Assembly: GCA_019694595.1 (NCBI GenBank) | Contig: JAIBBQ010000007.1 | Location: 1-64,000 of the forward strand | DNA from: Myxococcaceae bacterium | GTDB taxonomy: Bacteria; Myxococcota; Myxococcia; Myxococcales; Myxococcaceae | Reading direction: 5' to 3' | Length of the DNA stretch: 64,000 bases | Shown here: positions 6,991-22,182 of the stretch, piece by piece | Numbering within the stretch: position 1 is the stretch's first letter | Layout: every line of letters begins with the position of its first letter | Position numbers and translations under genes: made by a program | The notes under the pieces: generated by a model | Told to the model about the DNA's origin: nothing | Database searches by the model: none | Seen by the model: only the letters and a program-made list of their open reading frames with translations

Positions 6991-9600
6991 TCAGCGCAGG
7001 TAGCCGTTGGTGGTGTCGGCGGCGCTCCCCGCCCAGCGCAGGGTCGCGCGTTCCGTGGGAGGCGCCCAGAGGAAGTTCGGGAGGTCGCCGTAGCAGCTGA
7101 AGCGACCGAACGAGCTGTCCACCTTGGGCTTCTGGTTCGCCGGTGCCGAGAACATGGAGTTGTACTCGGGGTACGGGCAGAGCCACGACTGGTACGCGGT
7201 GTTGAGCGGCGCCAGCGCCTTGGTCTCGAAGTCTTCCGAGACGCAGCCGCCCAGGTAGTTGGGGCCTGAGTAGCCGCTGCCGTAGCCCTGGAACTTCACC
7301 GCCGCGAAGCCCACCGAGCCGGCCACCGCGGGGATCACCGGCTTGCAGTCCACCACCGGCCGCGAGGTCTGCGCCCCCGCACCCTGCTGGGTGCGGCAGC
7401 CGGGGTCGGTCGGGCTCGAGCACACCCGGGCGCCACACTGGTTGAGCACCAGGGTGCCCGAGCTGCCCAGGTCGGCGGTCAGGCGGTCGTAGCCGTTCGC
7501 CGCCGGCGTCGCGGTCACGTTGACGCACTTGAACTGGCTGTGGTGCATCATGCCGCGCCACACCCCGTCCTTCGGGGAAGCGCCGTTCATCTCGCAGACG
7601 CCGAAGTTGCGCAGCAGCTTCGAGGCCGGGTCCACCGGCGCGATCTCGTTGGGGTGCGCCGGCGGCGTGTACGGGCAGGTGCCGTTGGTCGCCGCGCAGT
7701 CCCACTGGGCGAAGTCGAGGTTGGGCAGCGGCGTCGCCTGGTCGTAGTTCGGGTCGCGGTTGCGGCCGCAGTTGCGCCAGTAGGTGAGGCCCGCGTCGGC
7801 CCGGTAGAGATCATTGGGCGCGCGCGCGTTGACCGCGGGATCGTAGTGGAGCGGGAAGTCGCTGCCGCAGCGCGAGCGCTCCGCGATCACCAGGGTGCCC
7901 AGGGTGCCGGCGTCGGGCGCCACGAAGTACGAGGTGTGGAGTTCCATGAAGTAGGCGAACGACTCCAGGCGCACCCGGTCGTCAGGCGTGCCCACCGGAG
8001 GCACCGGCGCGGCCTCGGCGATGTCGTCGACGCCGTTGCCGTTGTAGTCGGCCACCGTCGCCACGCAGGCCTTGGTCAGCGAGTTGAGCTCGCTCGCCTC
8101 GAGGAGCCGGCCCACGCCGCCGTCGACACCGCCGTCGCCGGCGCCGTACGGGGGCGCGCGCGAGACGGTGTTCGCCTTGCCGGGAACGTCGTTGCGCTCG
8201 GTCTCGAGCAGCCGCAGCGGGAGAATTCCGGTGCCGCTGCAGGGCGCGCCGCCGTCGGCCAGCTTGGGCAGCATGCCGCCCGCCTTGCACGAGGTGAGCT
8301 CGAGCGCGGTGCCGAACTCGTCGACCAGGCGCACCGAGGCCGCCCGGCGGATCGCGCAGCGGGAGTTCGCCAGCACCGCAGGGTCGGTGATGTTCTTGTC
8401 GGCGTCCTCGTGGACCCAGCCGTCCTTGTCGGCGTCACACTTGGTCGCCTGGCCGTTGTTGCCGCTGGGCAGGAAGTAGTTGGACACCGTCTCGCAGATG
8501 CACTGGTCGCCCAGGGTCATGAAGGGCCACACGCGGCCGCTGAAGCCTTCGGCGTTGCAGTTGGGCGACGGAGAGCAGGTCTGGCAGGCACCCGCGCCGC
8601 CGTCGATGAGCGAGGTCTTCGCCTGGCCCGCGGGGCAGGGGAGCATCTTGCAGGTCGGCACCGCGCCGGTGGTGTCGCAGTAGTCGGTGAGCGCGCAGGT
8701 CACGCCGTTGCACACCGCGGCCGGCACGCAGACCTTCTGCGCGTTTTCCTGGAAGCCCAGCTTGCACGCGCCGCAGCTCGCCACGTTGCCCGCCTGGCTG
8801 CAGAGCCGGTTCGCCGCGTCGCAGCTGTCGCCGATGCCGCCGTCGCCGTTGGCGCAGGTGGGCTCGGCGGTGCACCCCGGGGACACGCACGCCACGCAGC
8901 TCATCGTGGTGCCGTCCCACTTGAAGTCGGTCTCGCAGCTGCCGTTCACGCACACGCCGTCGGCGCCGGTCGCGTCGTTGCAGGTCTGGTGGGCCTTGCA
9001 GGTCCCGTTCGCCTTCTGCATCGCGCAGGTCACCGCCGCCCGGCACTTGGTGCTGGTGGAATCACACACCAGGCCGCCGCCGCAGGTGTTGCCCGAGCCG
9101 CACGGGCAGCCCGCCACGTCGGCGCTGCAGGTCTGGCAGACGCTGGAGGTGTCGCAGTACGCGGTGCCGTCGCACTTGGGGTCGGAGCCGCGGCACGGGC
9201 AGCTGGCGGCGCCGGCGGTGCAGCTCGACGGCGTGCAGGTGCCGGCGGTGCAGCTGAGCCCGGTGTTGCAGGTGTCGCCGGTGTTGCACGGGCAGTTCTG
9301 CGCGCCCTTGGGGCAGGTGACGCAGAGCTGGTTCGCGCACATCAGGCCGGCGTTGCAGGTGCCGTTCGACCGGCAGAGGCAGGCCTCGTCGCCCCGGCGG
9401 CAGTCGGTGCAGGTGCCGCCGACGCACTCGCCGGCGCTGCAGGTGGTGCCGCCCACGCAGGCACAGTTGAGCTGCCCGTCGCAGCCAGAGTCCTGGCCAC
9501 CGCCCCCGGGGGGCGTCGAGGGACAGGCGCTCAGCACGAGTCCCAGGGCGAGCAGCGCCCCGGACGCGAGCAATCGGTTCGAAGTGGCGGTCATGGTCAT
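6991..9600 (-). CDS. Cys-rich lipoprotein, fourth gene of the Tc-like operon
   Basis: An 869-residue predicted lipoprotein with lipobox VLSAC at Cys26. The N-terminal third (about 40-220) is built of short disulfide-type modules of the form C-x-GxxxCxC-xxGxxC (for example CPKGAQNCPCNTGDTCNTGL), the same modules as in the two preceding lipoproteins. Later come Asp-rich, possibly calcium-binding loops (DADKDGWVHEDADKN; DYNGNGVDDIAEAAP). The C-terminal half has a GMMHHSQFKCVNV segment, also found in other myxobacterial lipoproteins of unknown role. ATG 9600 lies 3 nt after the stop of the 1925-aa gene, which argues for translational coupling. No enzymatic domain recognised. Confidence 0.82.
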   Translation of the reverse strand: MTMTATSNRLLASGALLALGLVLSACPSTPPGGGGQDSGCDGQLNCACVGGTTCSAGECVGGTCTDCRRGDEACLCRSNGTCNAGLMCANQLCVTCPKGAQNCPCNTGDTCNTGLSCTAGTCTPSSCTAGAASCPCRGSDPKCDGTAYCDTSSVCQTCSADVAGCPCGSGNTCGGGLVCDSTSTKCRAAVTCAMQKANGTCKAHQTCNDATGADGVCVNGSCETDFKWDGTTMSCVACVSPGCTAEPTCANGDGGIGDSCDAANRLCSQAGNVASCGACKLGFQENAQKVCVPAAVCNGVTCALTDYCDTTGAVPTCKMLPCPAGQAKTSLIDGGAGACQTCSPSPNCNAEGFSGRVWPFMTLGDQCICETVSNYFLPSGNNGQATKCDADKDGWVHEDADKNITDPAVLANSRCAIRRAASVRLVDEFGTALELTSCKAGGMLPKLADGGAPCSGTGILPLRLLETERNDVPGKANTVSRAPPYGAGDGGVDGGVGRLLEASELNSLTKACVATVADYNGNGVDDIAEAAPVPPVGTPDDRVRLESFAYFMELHTSYFVAPDAGTLGTLVIAERSRCGSDFPLHYDPAVNARAPNDLYRADAGLTYWRNCGRNRDPNYDQATPLPNLDFAQWDCAATNGTCPYTPPAHPNEIAPVDPASKLLRNFGVCEMNGASPKDGVWRGMMHHSQFKCVNVTATPAANGYDRLTADLGSSGTLVLNQCGARVCSSPTDPGCRTQQGAGAQTSRPVVDCKPVIPAVAGSVGFAAVKFQGYGSGYSGPNYLGGCVSEDFETKALAPLNTAYQSWLCPYPEYNSMFSAPANQKPKVDSSFGRFSCYGDLPNFLWAPPTERATLRWAGSAADTTNGYLR

Positions 9601-9603
9601 GGC

Positions 9604-12600
9604 CTAGAAGGAGGTGAGGTCCGAGTAATAGACGAGAATACGGAGGTCGGTGAGCGTCTGGAGGTCGATGTCCTTGTTGGCGAGCTCGTCGCGCTGGTTG
9701 ATGACCAGCTCCCAGAGGGTGTTGACGAGCGGCCGGTCGCGGAACCGGTAGTTCCGGTAGACCTCGGGGTCGAAGACCTTCGACCCGAGGATCGAGGCGT
9801 TGATGACGCCGAGGCGCGACGGGAACACGTAGTAGTCGATGTCGTCCTGGACGTTGCGGACCACGCCGGTGCCGCTCATGCGCAGGTAGACCCGGGCCAC
9901 CGCGTCGCCCATGCGCACGCCCTGGAGGTCGACTTCCACGTGGCGGATCTTGTGGTTCCGGGTCAGCGGCGAGAGCGCCTTCATGTTCGTCGAGAACGGA
10001 ATCGTCAGGTACCCGTGCGAGTCGAGCAGGCTCACGTCCTTCAGGCGGTCGCGCATCATCTTCACGCGCACGTCTTCGTCGAGCGTCTTCTTCTTCTCGT
10101 CGAGGTACGGGATCTTGAAGATGTCGTCCTTGAGCGAGAGCGCCAGCACGCGCACGTCGGGGTTGCCGAACTGCTCCTCGAAGGTCTGGAAGTTGTTGTC
10201 CAGCTCGAGCAGGTAGTTCTCGAGGTTGTACTGGCCGGCGGTCACCATGCGGATGAGGAAGAGCTGCTCCTTCTTCGCGTAGCTCTGGCTCGTGTAGTAC
10301 TCGTACACGCGCGTCAGCCGGTACGCCGCCGCGAGCGCCTGGTTGAACGACAGGTCGGCGTTGATGACCGCGTCGTTCTGGTAGATGCGCACGTTGGGGT
10401 CGTTCTGCGCGGCCTGCACGTCGATCGACAGCTGCTCGGTCTCTTCCTGCTGCGCCTGCAGCCGCTGGGCGTTGCTGGTGAGCTTCTGCACGTCGGCCAT
10501 CGCCAGGCGGATGCCGTATTCGGCGCGCAGCGCTTCCAGCTGCACCTCGAGGGTGTCGTTGAACAGGTTCGCGATGCGCGCGCTGGAATCGACGTTGGTC
10601 GCGTCGCACTGCGACAGCGTGGTGGCGCGCACCGAGTTGCGGTCGAAGTCCTTCAGCTCACGTTCCTGGTCGGCGATGCGCAGCTCGGACGCGTACTGCG
10701 TGCCCGCCGCTGCGACGCCCGCCGCGGCCACCGTGGCCGCCATGGCCACCGAGCTCGCGCACTGGATCTCGCAGTCGAGCACGCCGATGGAATCGATGAC
10801 CGCCTTCACGCTGCCCGAGATGAAGCCGGTGAGCGCGCGCTGCTCTTCGATCTTCTTCTGCATGTCGAAGGCGGTGCCGGCGTTGGTGTACACGTAGTCG
10901 GCGAGCTTCTGGGTGATGCCGCACTGCTGTGCCGCCCGCGCCCGCTCGATGTCGATCTCCTTGAGCAGGTTCTCGTGCTTGAGCAGCACGCCCTGCAGCT
11001 TGAGGCCCGAGTCCTTCACCGCGGCCATGGCGTTGTGCAGGTCGCCGTTGCCCATGCGGCCGCAGGGGTCGGACATCAGCGTCGCCTGGGCCTTGAGCGG
11101 GGCGTACTTCTTGATCGCCGGGTACGCCCGGCCGTCGTCGCCGATGAAGGTGCCGCAGAGGTTCGCCAGCTGGTTCTCGTACGTGTTGCGGATGCTGGTG
11201 AGGTCCGACTGGAACTGCGCCGCGTCGACCTTGCCCTGCTTGCCGAAGGTGAGCGCCGTCTGCTCGCGCGTCTTCGCCAGGTCGAGCCGCTGCTTGGCGA
11301 TGACCGACAGCACCTCGTACGCGTTCGACGAGCTCACGCTCGACGCGTCGAGCGCCGGGAAGGGGATGTAGTCGGGCGGGAAGCCGAAGTAGTTCACCTG
11401 GTCGGTGATGCCCTGGTACACCTCGCGCATGTCGAGCAGCGCCATGCGGTAGTTGCGCTGCGTCTTCTCGATGGTGAGCCGCAGCTGGGGCAGGGTGGCG
11501 GTGGCCGACTTCTCGGCGATGTCCACCATGAGCCGGCTGATGAGCGCGCTCTCGAGGTAGGTGCTCACGTAGGCGCGCTCGATCACGCGCCGCGCGAGGT
11601 CGGGCCGGTTGAAGTTCTGGTAGCGGCGCGCCACCTCGCCCCAGGCCCGCGACTTCTGCGACGCCGCGCGCACCAGGCGTTCCAGGTAGCTGGTCACCAT
11701 CGCCGGGGTGATGAAGTTGGGGTCGGTGCCCACGTTGCCGCGCGCGAGCGCGGTGTTCATGTTGGGCCCGAGCATGTACAGGCGGTCGAGCGCCAGCTGG
11801 TAGTACTGCACCGCCTGGTAGAGGCTGTACATCTCCGCCCCGGCCACGCCGGTGAGGTCGATGCCGTTGGGCTCGAAGGCCGAGCCCTTGAAGCTCGCGC
11901 CACCCGCCGCCGCGAGGTCGAAGCGCGAGGCGTACGCCGAGGTGAGCGCCTCGTCGCCCTGCATGATCATCAGCTCGGCGTAGAGCCGCTCGAAGCCGTC
12001 GTGGTTGTTGGTGAGCTGCGAGAAGTTCTGCTGCAGGAACGTGAGCAGGTTCGCGCGCCGGGTGGCGTCGCCCGCGCCCTGGATGCTCGCCATGAACGTG
12101 TTGTCGCTGTACACGTTCACCAGGCAGTCGACGCGCATGCGCGCCTCTTCGATCTGCGCGGGGTCGTAGCAGTACGGCTTGGCGTCGGAGTTCGGCACGC
12201 ACTGCACCGGCGCGAAGCCGAGCGTGGTCCCCGACACCGAGCTGCGGAAGCGGGTCTTGTACCGGAACGCGGTCTCGATGAGCGTGGGCAGCGGCAGGAA
12301 CGACTTGCCGGTCGCCGCCGTCTTGCGGAAGAACTGGCGGCCCGCGCGCAGGTCGAACCGGTTGTCGTCACAGTAGACGTCGCCCGGGCTGAGGCACTGC
12401 GACACCAGCGCCTCGGCGTCGGAGCCGCCCTCGGTGATGGTGACGCCGTTCGACTTCCACGACGTGAGCGTGTTGCCGCAGGTCCCGCGCACGCACTGGC
12501 CGCCGGAGCACATGCCCGAGTGGCACTCGTTGTTCGCGGTGCAGGAACGCCCGTCGGTGTCGGGCACGTAGGACTTCTGGCAGGCCTCGTTGGCGATGTC

Positions 12601-15381
12601 GGCCGCCGTCTTGTTGCAGCCCGTGCCGGCGCCGGAGCAGACGTTGAAGAACGTCACCTTGCTGCCCGCGGGGCAGGCCACCTTGATCCCGTTGGGGCCG
12701 GTGTCGGCCTGGCCGCCGTTGAAGAGCCCGGTGTCCTCGCAGTAGTAGTGGACGCCGGTGTTCGCGGGAATCGTGCTGTACCCCGCGGCCGCGTTGGTGC
12801 CGGCGAGCAGCTTGTCGACCAGCGCGCGCTTGTCGATGTTGATCACCCCCGGGAACATGTCCTGGAGCAGCTGGGCGTCGCATTGCGCGCCCTGGCCGAT
12901 GGGGGGCGTCTTGGTGGTCGACGTGGGGCCGGTGAGCCCGACGTAGTCGGCGCTGGTCAGGTTGGCCGCGGCGCGCTTGAGCCGCATGTACCCGTAGGCC
13001 TTGGTGGGCGCCTGGCCGGGAATGAAGCTCGAGTAGCTCTCCTCGAAGAGAATGAAGAGCTCGGACTGGTTGACCAGCGCGCCGTCGAGGAAGCGCAGGG
13101 TACGCTGCCGCGGGTACCCGTCGGGCACCGGGTTGCCGCCCGCGAGGCTCTGGTTGACCGCGCTGTTGGTGGTCGCCTGGCCGACGTCGAAGGGCAGCTC
13201 GGCGTCGCGGCACTCGGTGCGAATGAAGGGCCCACCGCTCTGCAGCTGGTGCGCGCCGGTGTTGAAGGCCGGCACCAGCCAGGGGAGGTTGGCGGCCACG
13301 TAGCCGGTGCCGCAGTTGCCGTCGCCGGAGATGTAGCGGCCGCCGACGCTCGCCACCAGGCGGTTGGTGTCCGCCGGCACGGTGTTGATGTCCTCGAGGA
13401 ACATCAGGCAGTCGCTGGCGCCGCCGTTGAAGCAGCTGGTGCCGAGCGACGGGTCACCCTTGAACTTGAGCTTCACCGCCGGGTTGCCGGGGTAGTGCAT
13501 CGCCAGCGACGAGGCGATGCGGCCTTCGAAGACCGTGGGCGTGGTGGCGTTGATCTTCAGGTTCATCGCCACCGGCAGCTCGCTGACGCCGCTGGGAATC
13601 GGGTACTGCACCGGGTTGGTGACGTACGCGCGCACGCCGACGGTGTTGGTGTACGGGTAGCAGGCCGCTCCGGCGACGCCGAGCGTCGAGCACCGCTGCT
13701 GCACGTTGGAGAACTTCCACGAGCCTTCGCGGGTCGAGGTGAGGACCGCGAGGAACTCGTCCCACCCGTTGAGGTTGCCGAGGCGCAGGGCGCCCCAGCG
13801 CTGCAGCAGGCCGTTGTTGACGTTGGTGACCTGCTCCTTGTTGGGCGAGGCGATCCAGTTGTCGAGGCCGATGTTGCTGAAGTCGCCGAAGTAGAACATC
13901 GAGCCGGTCCACTGGCCGTCGGGGCGCTGCACGTAGGTGAGGTGCACCCGGTCGGAAGAGTCCTTGGTGGTGATGAGGAGCTCGCCTTCCCACTTCACCG
14001 CCGCGGTGTCGCCCGCGCCGCCGACGTGAATGGTGGGGCACGGCGTGCCCGCGTCGGGGTCGGACACGGTGTCCGCGCAGCCCGGGAGCAGGCGGTAGCT
14101 GACCGCGGGGCTCTGCACCGCCGAACCGCCCGGGGCGGTCAGGGTCAGCCACTGCAGCGGGCACTCGCCCTTGATCGGGTCGCAGGGCAGGAAGCCGCCG
14201 TCGAGCTGCGGCGCGTCGATGCGCTCGGTGACGCCGTTCTTGTCGGTCGACGAGTGCCACAGCTTGCGCACGGTGACGTCCTGGACGTTGGTGGAGTCGG
14301 TGACGATCATGAAGTCGGCCGTCGTCGCCACGTTCGAGAGCGCGAGCAGCTTCACCGGCAGCTTGAAGCCGCCGCTCGGGGTCGGGGTGACCGCGCTGCT
14401 CGCGGTGCCCACCGGGGTGCAGAAGCCGTTCTGACCGTCGTTCGACGTGCAGGCGGTGCCGCTCGGGCAGGTGCCCTGGCCACCGGACAGCACGCACGAC
14501 GGGCGGCAGGCGTGGCGATCGCAGCCCATGCCCGACTGGCAGTCGGCGTTGGTCTCGCAGTTCGAGTAGCAGCCGCCGGCGAGGCAGACCTGGAAGAAGG
14601 GGCAGGTGAGATCGGAAGTGCAGGTGGGCTTCATCTCGCCCGGGTTGAGGCAGCTGCCCTGGGTGCAGACGAGGCCGGGCAGGCAGCCGGGCAGGGTGTG
14701 GTCGGGACCGCAGACCACCGTGCCGCCGTCGCTCAGCGTCAGATCGTCGCGGCAGCCGGTGTAGCACTTGGGGTTGGCCGGCGGCAGCTGCGAGGCGCTC
14801 ATGCACAGCCCGGCGTTGCAGGCGAGGCCGGCGTTGCAGCTGTCGTTGGTGCCGCACGCGCAGCCCGCGCTCCCCGGGTCGCAGTGCACGCACAGCCCGG
14901 TCGAGGTGTCGCACCGGTTGCCGCGGTAGCAGCGGCCGGTGTCGAGGCAGCCGCCGCCTTCGTAGCCCTTGGACTCGACGCACACCTTGTCGTCGACGCA
15001 GGCGAAGCCCGGGTCGCACGCGCCGGCGAGGCAGGTGCAGTTCTTCTGACCCGGCGAGCAGTTCGCCGCCACGCAGAAGCCTTCCTTGCAGGTGCTGGCG
15101 ACGTCGTTGCACCGCAGGCCGTTGCGGCACACGCACCCGGGGTCACCCGCCGGGCACTGCATGGCCTCGCAGATGCCGCCCTGACAGAGCAGCTGCTCTC
15201 CGTTGTCCGCCTTGCCACAGCGGTCGCCGGTGGCGCACGCGCACCCGGCGGTACCGGCCGGGCAGTCGTTCGAGGAGCCACCGCCGCCGCCACTGCTTCC
15301 GCCGCCGTTGTTGCAGGCGGCGAGGCCGAGCGTGAAGCAGGCGAGCAGCGCGCGGAGCGTTCGCGGAGAGACAATCGTCAT
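9604..15381 (-). CDS. giant Cys-rich lipoprotein with helical body and TcA-like C-terminal domain
   Basis: A 1925-residue predicted lipoprotein (MTIVSPRTLRALLACFTLGL, then AAC with Cys23). Residues 30-290 are Gly-Cys-x-Cys modules. About 300-900 is beta-rich. About 950-1780 is almost entirely helical, with Gln/Glu/Leu heptad-like stretches and one hydrophobic Ala/Val segment (VAMAATVAAAGVAAAGTQYA, near 1542-1561). The last 120 residues run from NHKIRHVEVDLQGV to LVINQRDELANKDIDLQTLT and LRILVYYSDL. This end resembles the TcB-binding C-terminus of insecticidal TcA proteins, where a Trp/Leu-rich strand is followed by a 'D-x-x-T-[IL]-x-D' helix and a final strand. A helical shaft plus this C-terminus fits a TcA-like subunit and it sits beside a TcB-like gene, but the homology is inferred. 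GAGGGG lies about 10 nt before ATG 15381. Confidence 0.8.
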   Translation of the reverse strand: MTIVSPRTLRALLACFTLGLAACNNGGGSSGGGGGSSNDCPAGTAGCACATGDRCGKADNGEQLLCQGGICEAMQCPAGDPGCVCRNGLRCNDVASTCKEGFCVAANCSPGQKNCTCLAGACDPGFACVDDKVCVESKGYEGGGCLDTGRCYRGNRCDTSTGLCVHCDPGSAGCACGTNDSCNAGLACNAGLCMSASQLPPANPKCYTGCRDDLTLSDGGTVVCGPDHTLPGCLPGLVCTQGSCLNPGEMKPTCTSDLTCPFFQVCLAGGCYSNCETNADCQSGMGCDRHACRPSCVLSGGQGTCPSGTACTSNDGQNGFCTPVGTASSAVTPTPSGGFKLPVKLLALSNVATTADFMIVTDSTNVQDVTVRKLWHSSTDKNGVTERIDAPQLDGGFLPCDPIKGECPLQWLTLTAPGGSAVQSPAVSYRLLPGCADTVSDPDAGTPCPTIHVGGAGDTAAVKWEGELLITTKDSSDRVHLTYVQRPDGQWTGSMFYFGDFSNIGLDNWIASPNKEQVTNVNNGLLQRWGALRLGNLNGWDEFLAVLTSTREGSWKFSNVQQRCSTLGVAGAACYPYTNTVGVRAYVTNPVQYPIPSGVSELPVAMNLKINATTPTVFEGRIASSLAMHYPGNPAVKLKFKGDPSLGTSCFNGGASDCLMFLEDINTVPADTNRLVASVGGRYISGDGNCGTGYVAANLPWLVPAFNTGAHQLQSGGPFIRTECRDAELPFDVGQATTNSAVNQSLAGGNPVPDGYPRQRTLRFLDGALVNQSELFILFEESYSSFIPGQAPTKAYGYMRLKRAAANLTSADYVGLTGPTSTTKTPPIGQGAQCDAQLLQDMFPGVINIDKRALVDKLLAGTNAAAGYSTIPANTGVHYYCEDTGLFNGGQADTGPNGIKVACPAGSKVTFFNVCSGAGTGCNKTAADIANEACQKSYVPDTDGRSCTANNECHSGMCSGGQCVRGTCGNTLTSWKSNGVTITEGGSDAEALVSQCLSPGDVYCDDNRFDLRAGRQFFRKTAATGKSFLPLPTLIETAFRYKTRFRSSVSGTTLGFAPVQCVPNSDAKPYCYDPAQIEEARMRVDCLVNVYSDNTFMASIQGAGDATRRANLLTFLQQNFSQLTNNHDGFERLYAELMIMQGDEALTSAYASRFDLAAAGGASFKGSAFEPNGIDLTGVAGAEMYSLYQAVQYYQLALDRLYMLGPNMNTALARGNVGTDPNFITPAMVTSYLERLVRAASQKSRAWGEVARRYQNFNRPDLARRVIERAYVSTYLESALISRLMVDIAEKSATATLPQLRLTIEKTQRNYRMALLDMREVYQGITDQVNYFGFPPDYIPFPALDASSVSSSNAYEVLSVIAKQRLDLAKTREQTALTFGKQGKVDAAQFQSDLTSIRNTYENQLANLCGTFIGDDGRAYPAIKKYAPLKAQATLMSDPCGRMGNGDLHNAMAAVKDSGLKLQGVLLKHENLLKEIDIERARAAQQCGITQKLADYVYTNAGTAFDMQKKIEEQRALTGFISGSVKAVIDSIGVLDCEIQCASSVAMAATVAAAGVAAAGTQYASELRIADQERELKDFDRNSVRATTLSQCDATNVDSSARIANLFNDTLEVQLEALRAEYGIRLAMADVQKLTSNAQRLQAQQEETEQLSIDVQAAQNDPNVRIYQNDAVINADLSFNQALAAAYRLTRVYEYYTSQSYAKKEQLFLIRMVTAGQYNLENYLLELDNNFQTFEEQFGNPDVRVLALSLKDDIFKIPYLDEKKKTLDEDVRVKMMRDRLKDVSLLDSHGYLTIPFSTNMKALSPLTRNHKIRHVEVDLQGVRMGDAVARVYLRMSGTGVVRNVQDDIDYYVFPSRLGVINASILGSKVFDPEVYRNYRFRDRPLVNTLWELVINQRDELANKDIDLQTLTDLRILVYYSDLTSF

Positions 15382-15409
15382 GTCGGTGACCCCTCGGGGG
15401 TGTGCTGCT

Positions 15410-15876
15410 TCAGCGGAGCGTGACGGAAGCGCCGGGCAGTTTCGCACCCTTCGCGTCGACACAGGAAGACTTCGTGACGGTCACACCTGAGAGCTGACCT
15501 GACGACAGCGCCAGCTGGATCCCGTCACCCGGGAAGGCGCTGTCCTTGGGCGCCACGAAGGTGAGCGCCACCCGCGGCGCCTGGCGAATGCTGGTGCCCA
15601 CCACGCCCCCGCTGAACTTGCCGAAGGCGATGGCGGTGCCGGGCTGCTCGGTCAGCACCACCTCGCAGCCGCGGGCCGCACCGTCACTCACCTGGAGTCC
15701 GACCAGTGTGGGTGCCTGGCACAGGTTTCCCGACCCGCACACCGCGCCGTCGTCGCACTGGTTGCCGTCGCGGCACGCGCAGCCGGCCTGGCCGGCGGTG
15801 CACGCCTTGGCGCCGCAGGAGCAGGCCTGCAGCGAGATGGCACCGACCGCGAGGAACACACCGAGGATGAGCTTCT

Positions 15877-15880
<4 letters not shown>
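15410..15880 (-). CDS. small Cys-rich lipoprotein coupled to the TcB-like gene
   Basis: A 156-residue lipoprotein (MKKLILGVFLAVGAISLQAC, Cys20) with one Gly-Cys-x-Cys module (CTAGQAGCACRDGNQCDDGA) like those in the two larger lipoproteins downstream. A compact beta-rich domain follows, ending KSSCVDAKGAKLPGASVTLR. The start is GTG at 15878-15880, overlapping the upstream TGA as GTGA, so translation is probably coupled to the RHS protein. RHS toxins are often followed at once by their immunity gene; position alone makes this a candidate partner or immunity protein. No sequence evidence supports a specific activity. Confidence 0.78.
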
Positions 15881-22020
<6,140 letters not shown>

Positions 22021-22182
22021 GTGGTGGGCTCCAGCGGGGTCAGGGGGCTGCGAAGGGGGGCGGATAGGACTTGGCCGCGGGCGCACCGTCAAGCGTCTCG
22101 TGATGTGGGTGGATCTCACCCCGCCGTGGGGCGTGGATCACGCATTGACGGCGTCGGTGGCGTGCGCTTGCGTCCGCGCCCC
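22021..22182. promoter_or_regulatory. divergent control region with two GTGGAT-CAC dyads
   Basis: This 162 bp gap separates the Tc-like operon from its divergent tail-like paralogue, so both promoters should lie here. It holds two short related inverted repeats: GGGTG-GATCT-CACCC at 22107-22121 and GCGTG-GAT-CACGC at 22131-22143. Both have the form GTG-GAT(CT)-CAC, and their centres are about 23 bp apart, close to two helical turns. They could be a paired operator. A TTGACG at 22144-22149 has no convincing -10 box. Confidence 0.45.

Noticed and set aside
7540..15423. Very long rightward open frame antisense to the Tc-like operon lipoproteins
   Set aside because: Its translation is Ala/Val/Arg/His-rich and low-complexity without motifs. 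It is the expected by-product of GC-rich third positions on the opposite strand, where signal peptides, lipoboxes and domains are clear.
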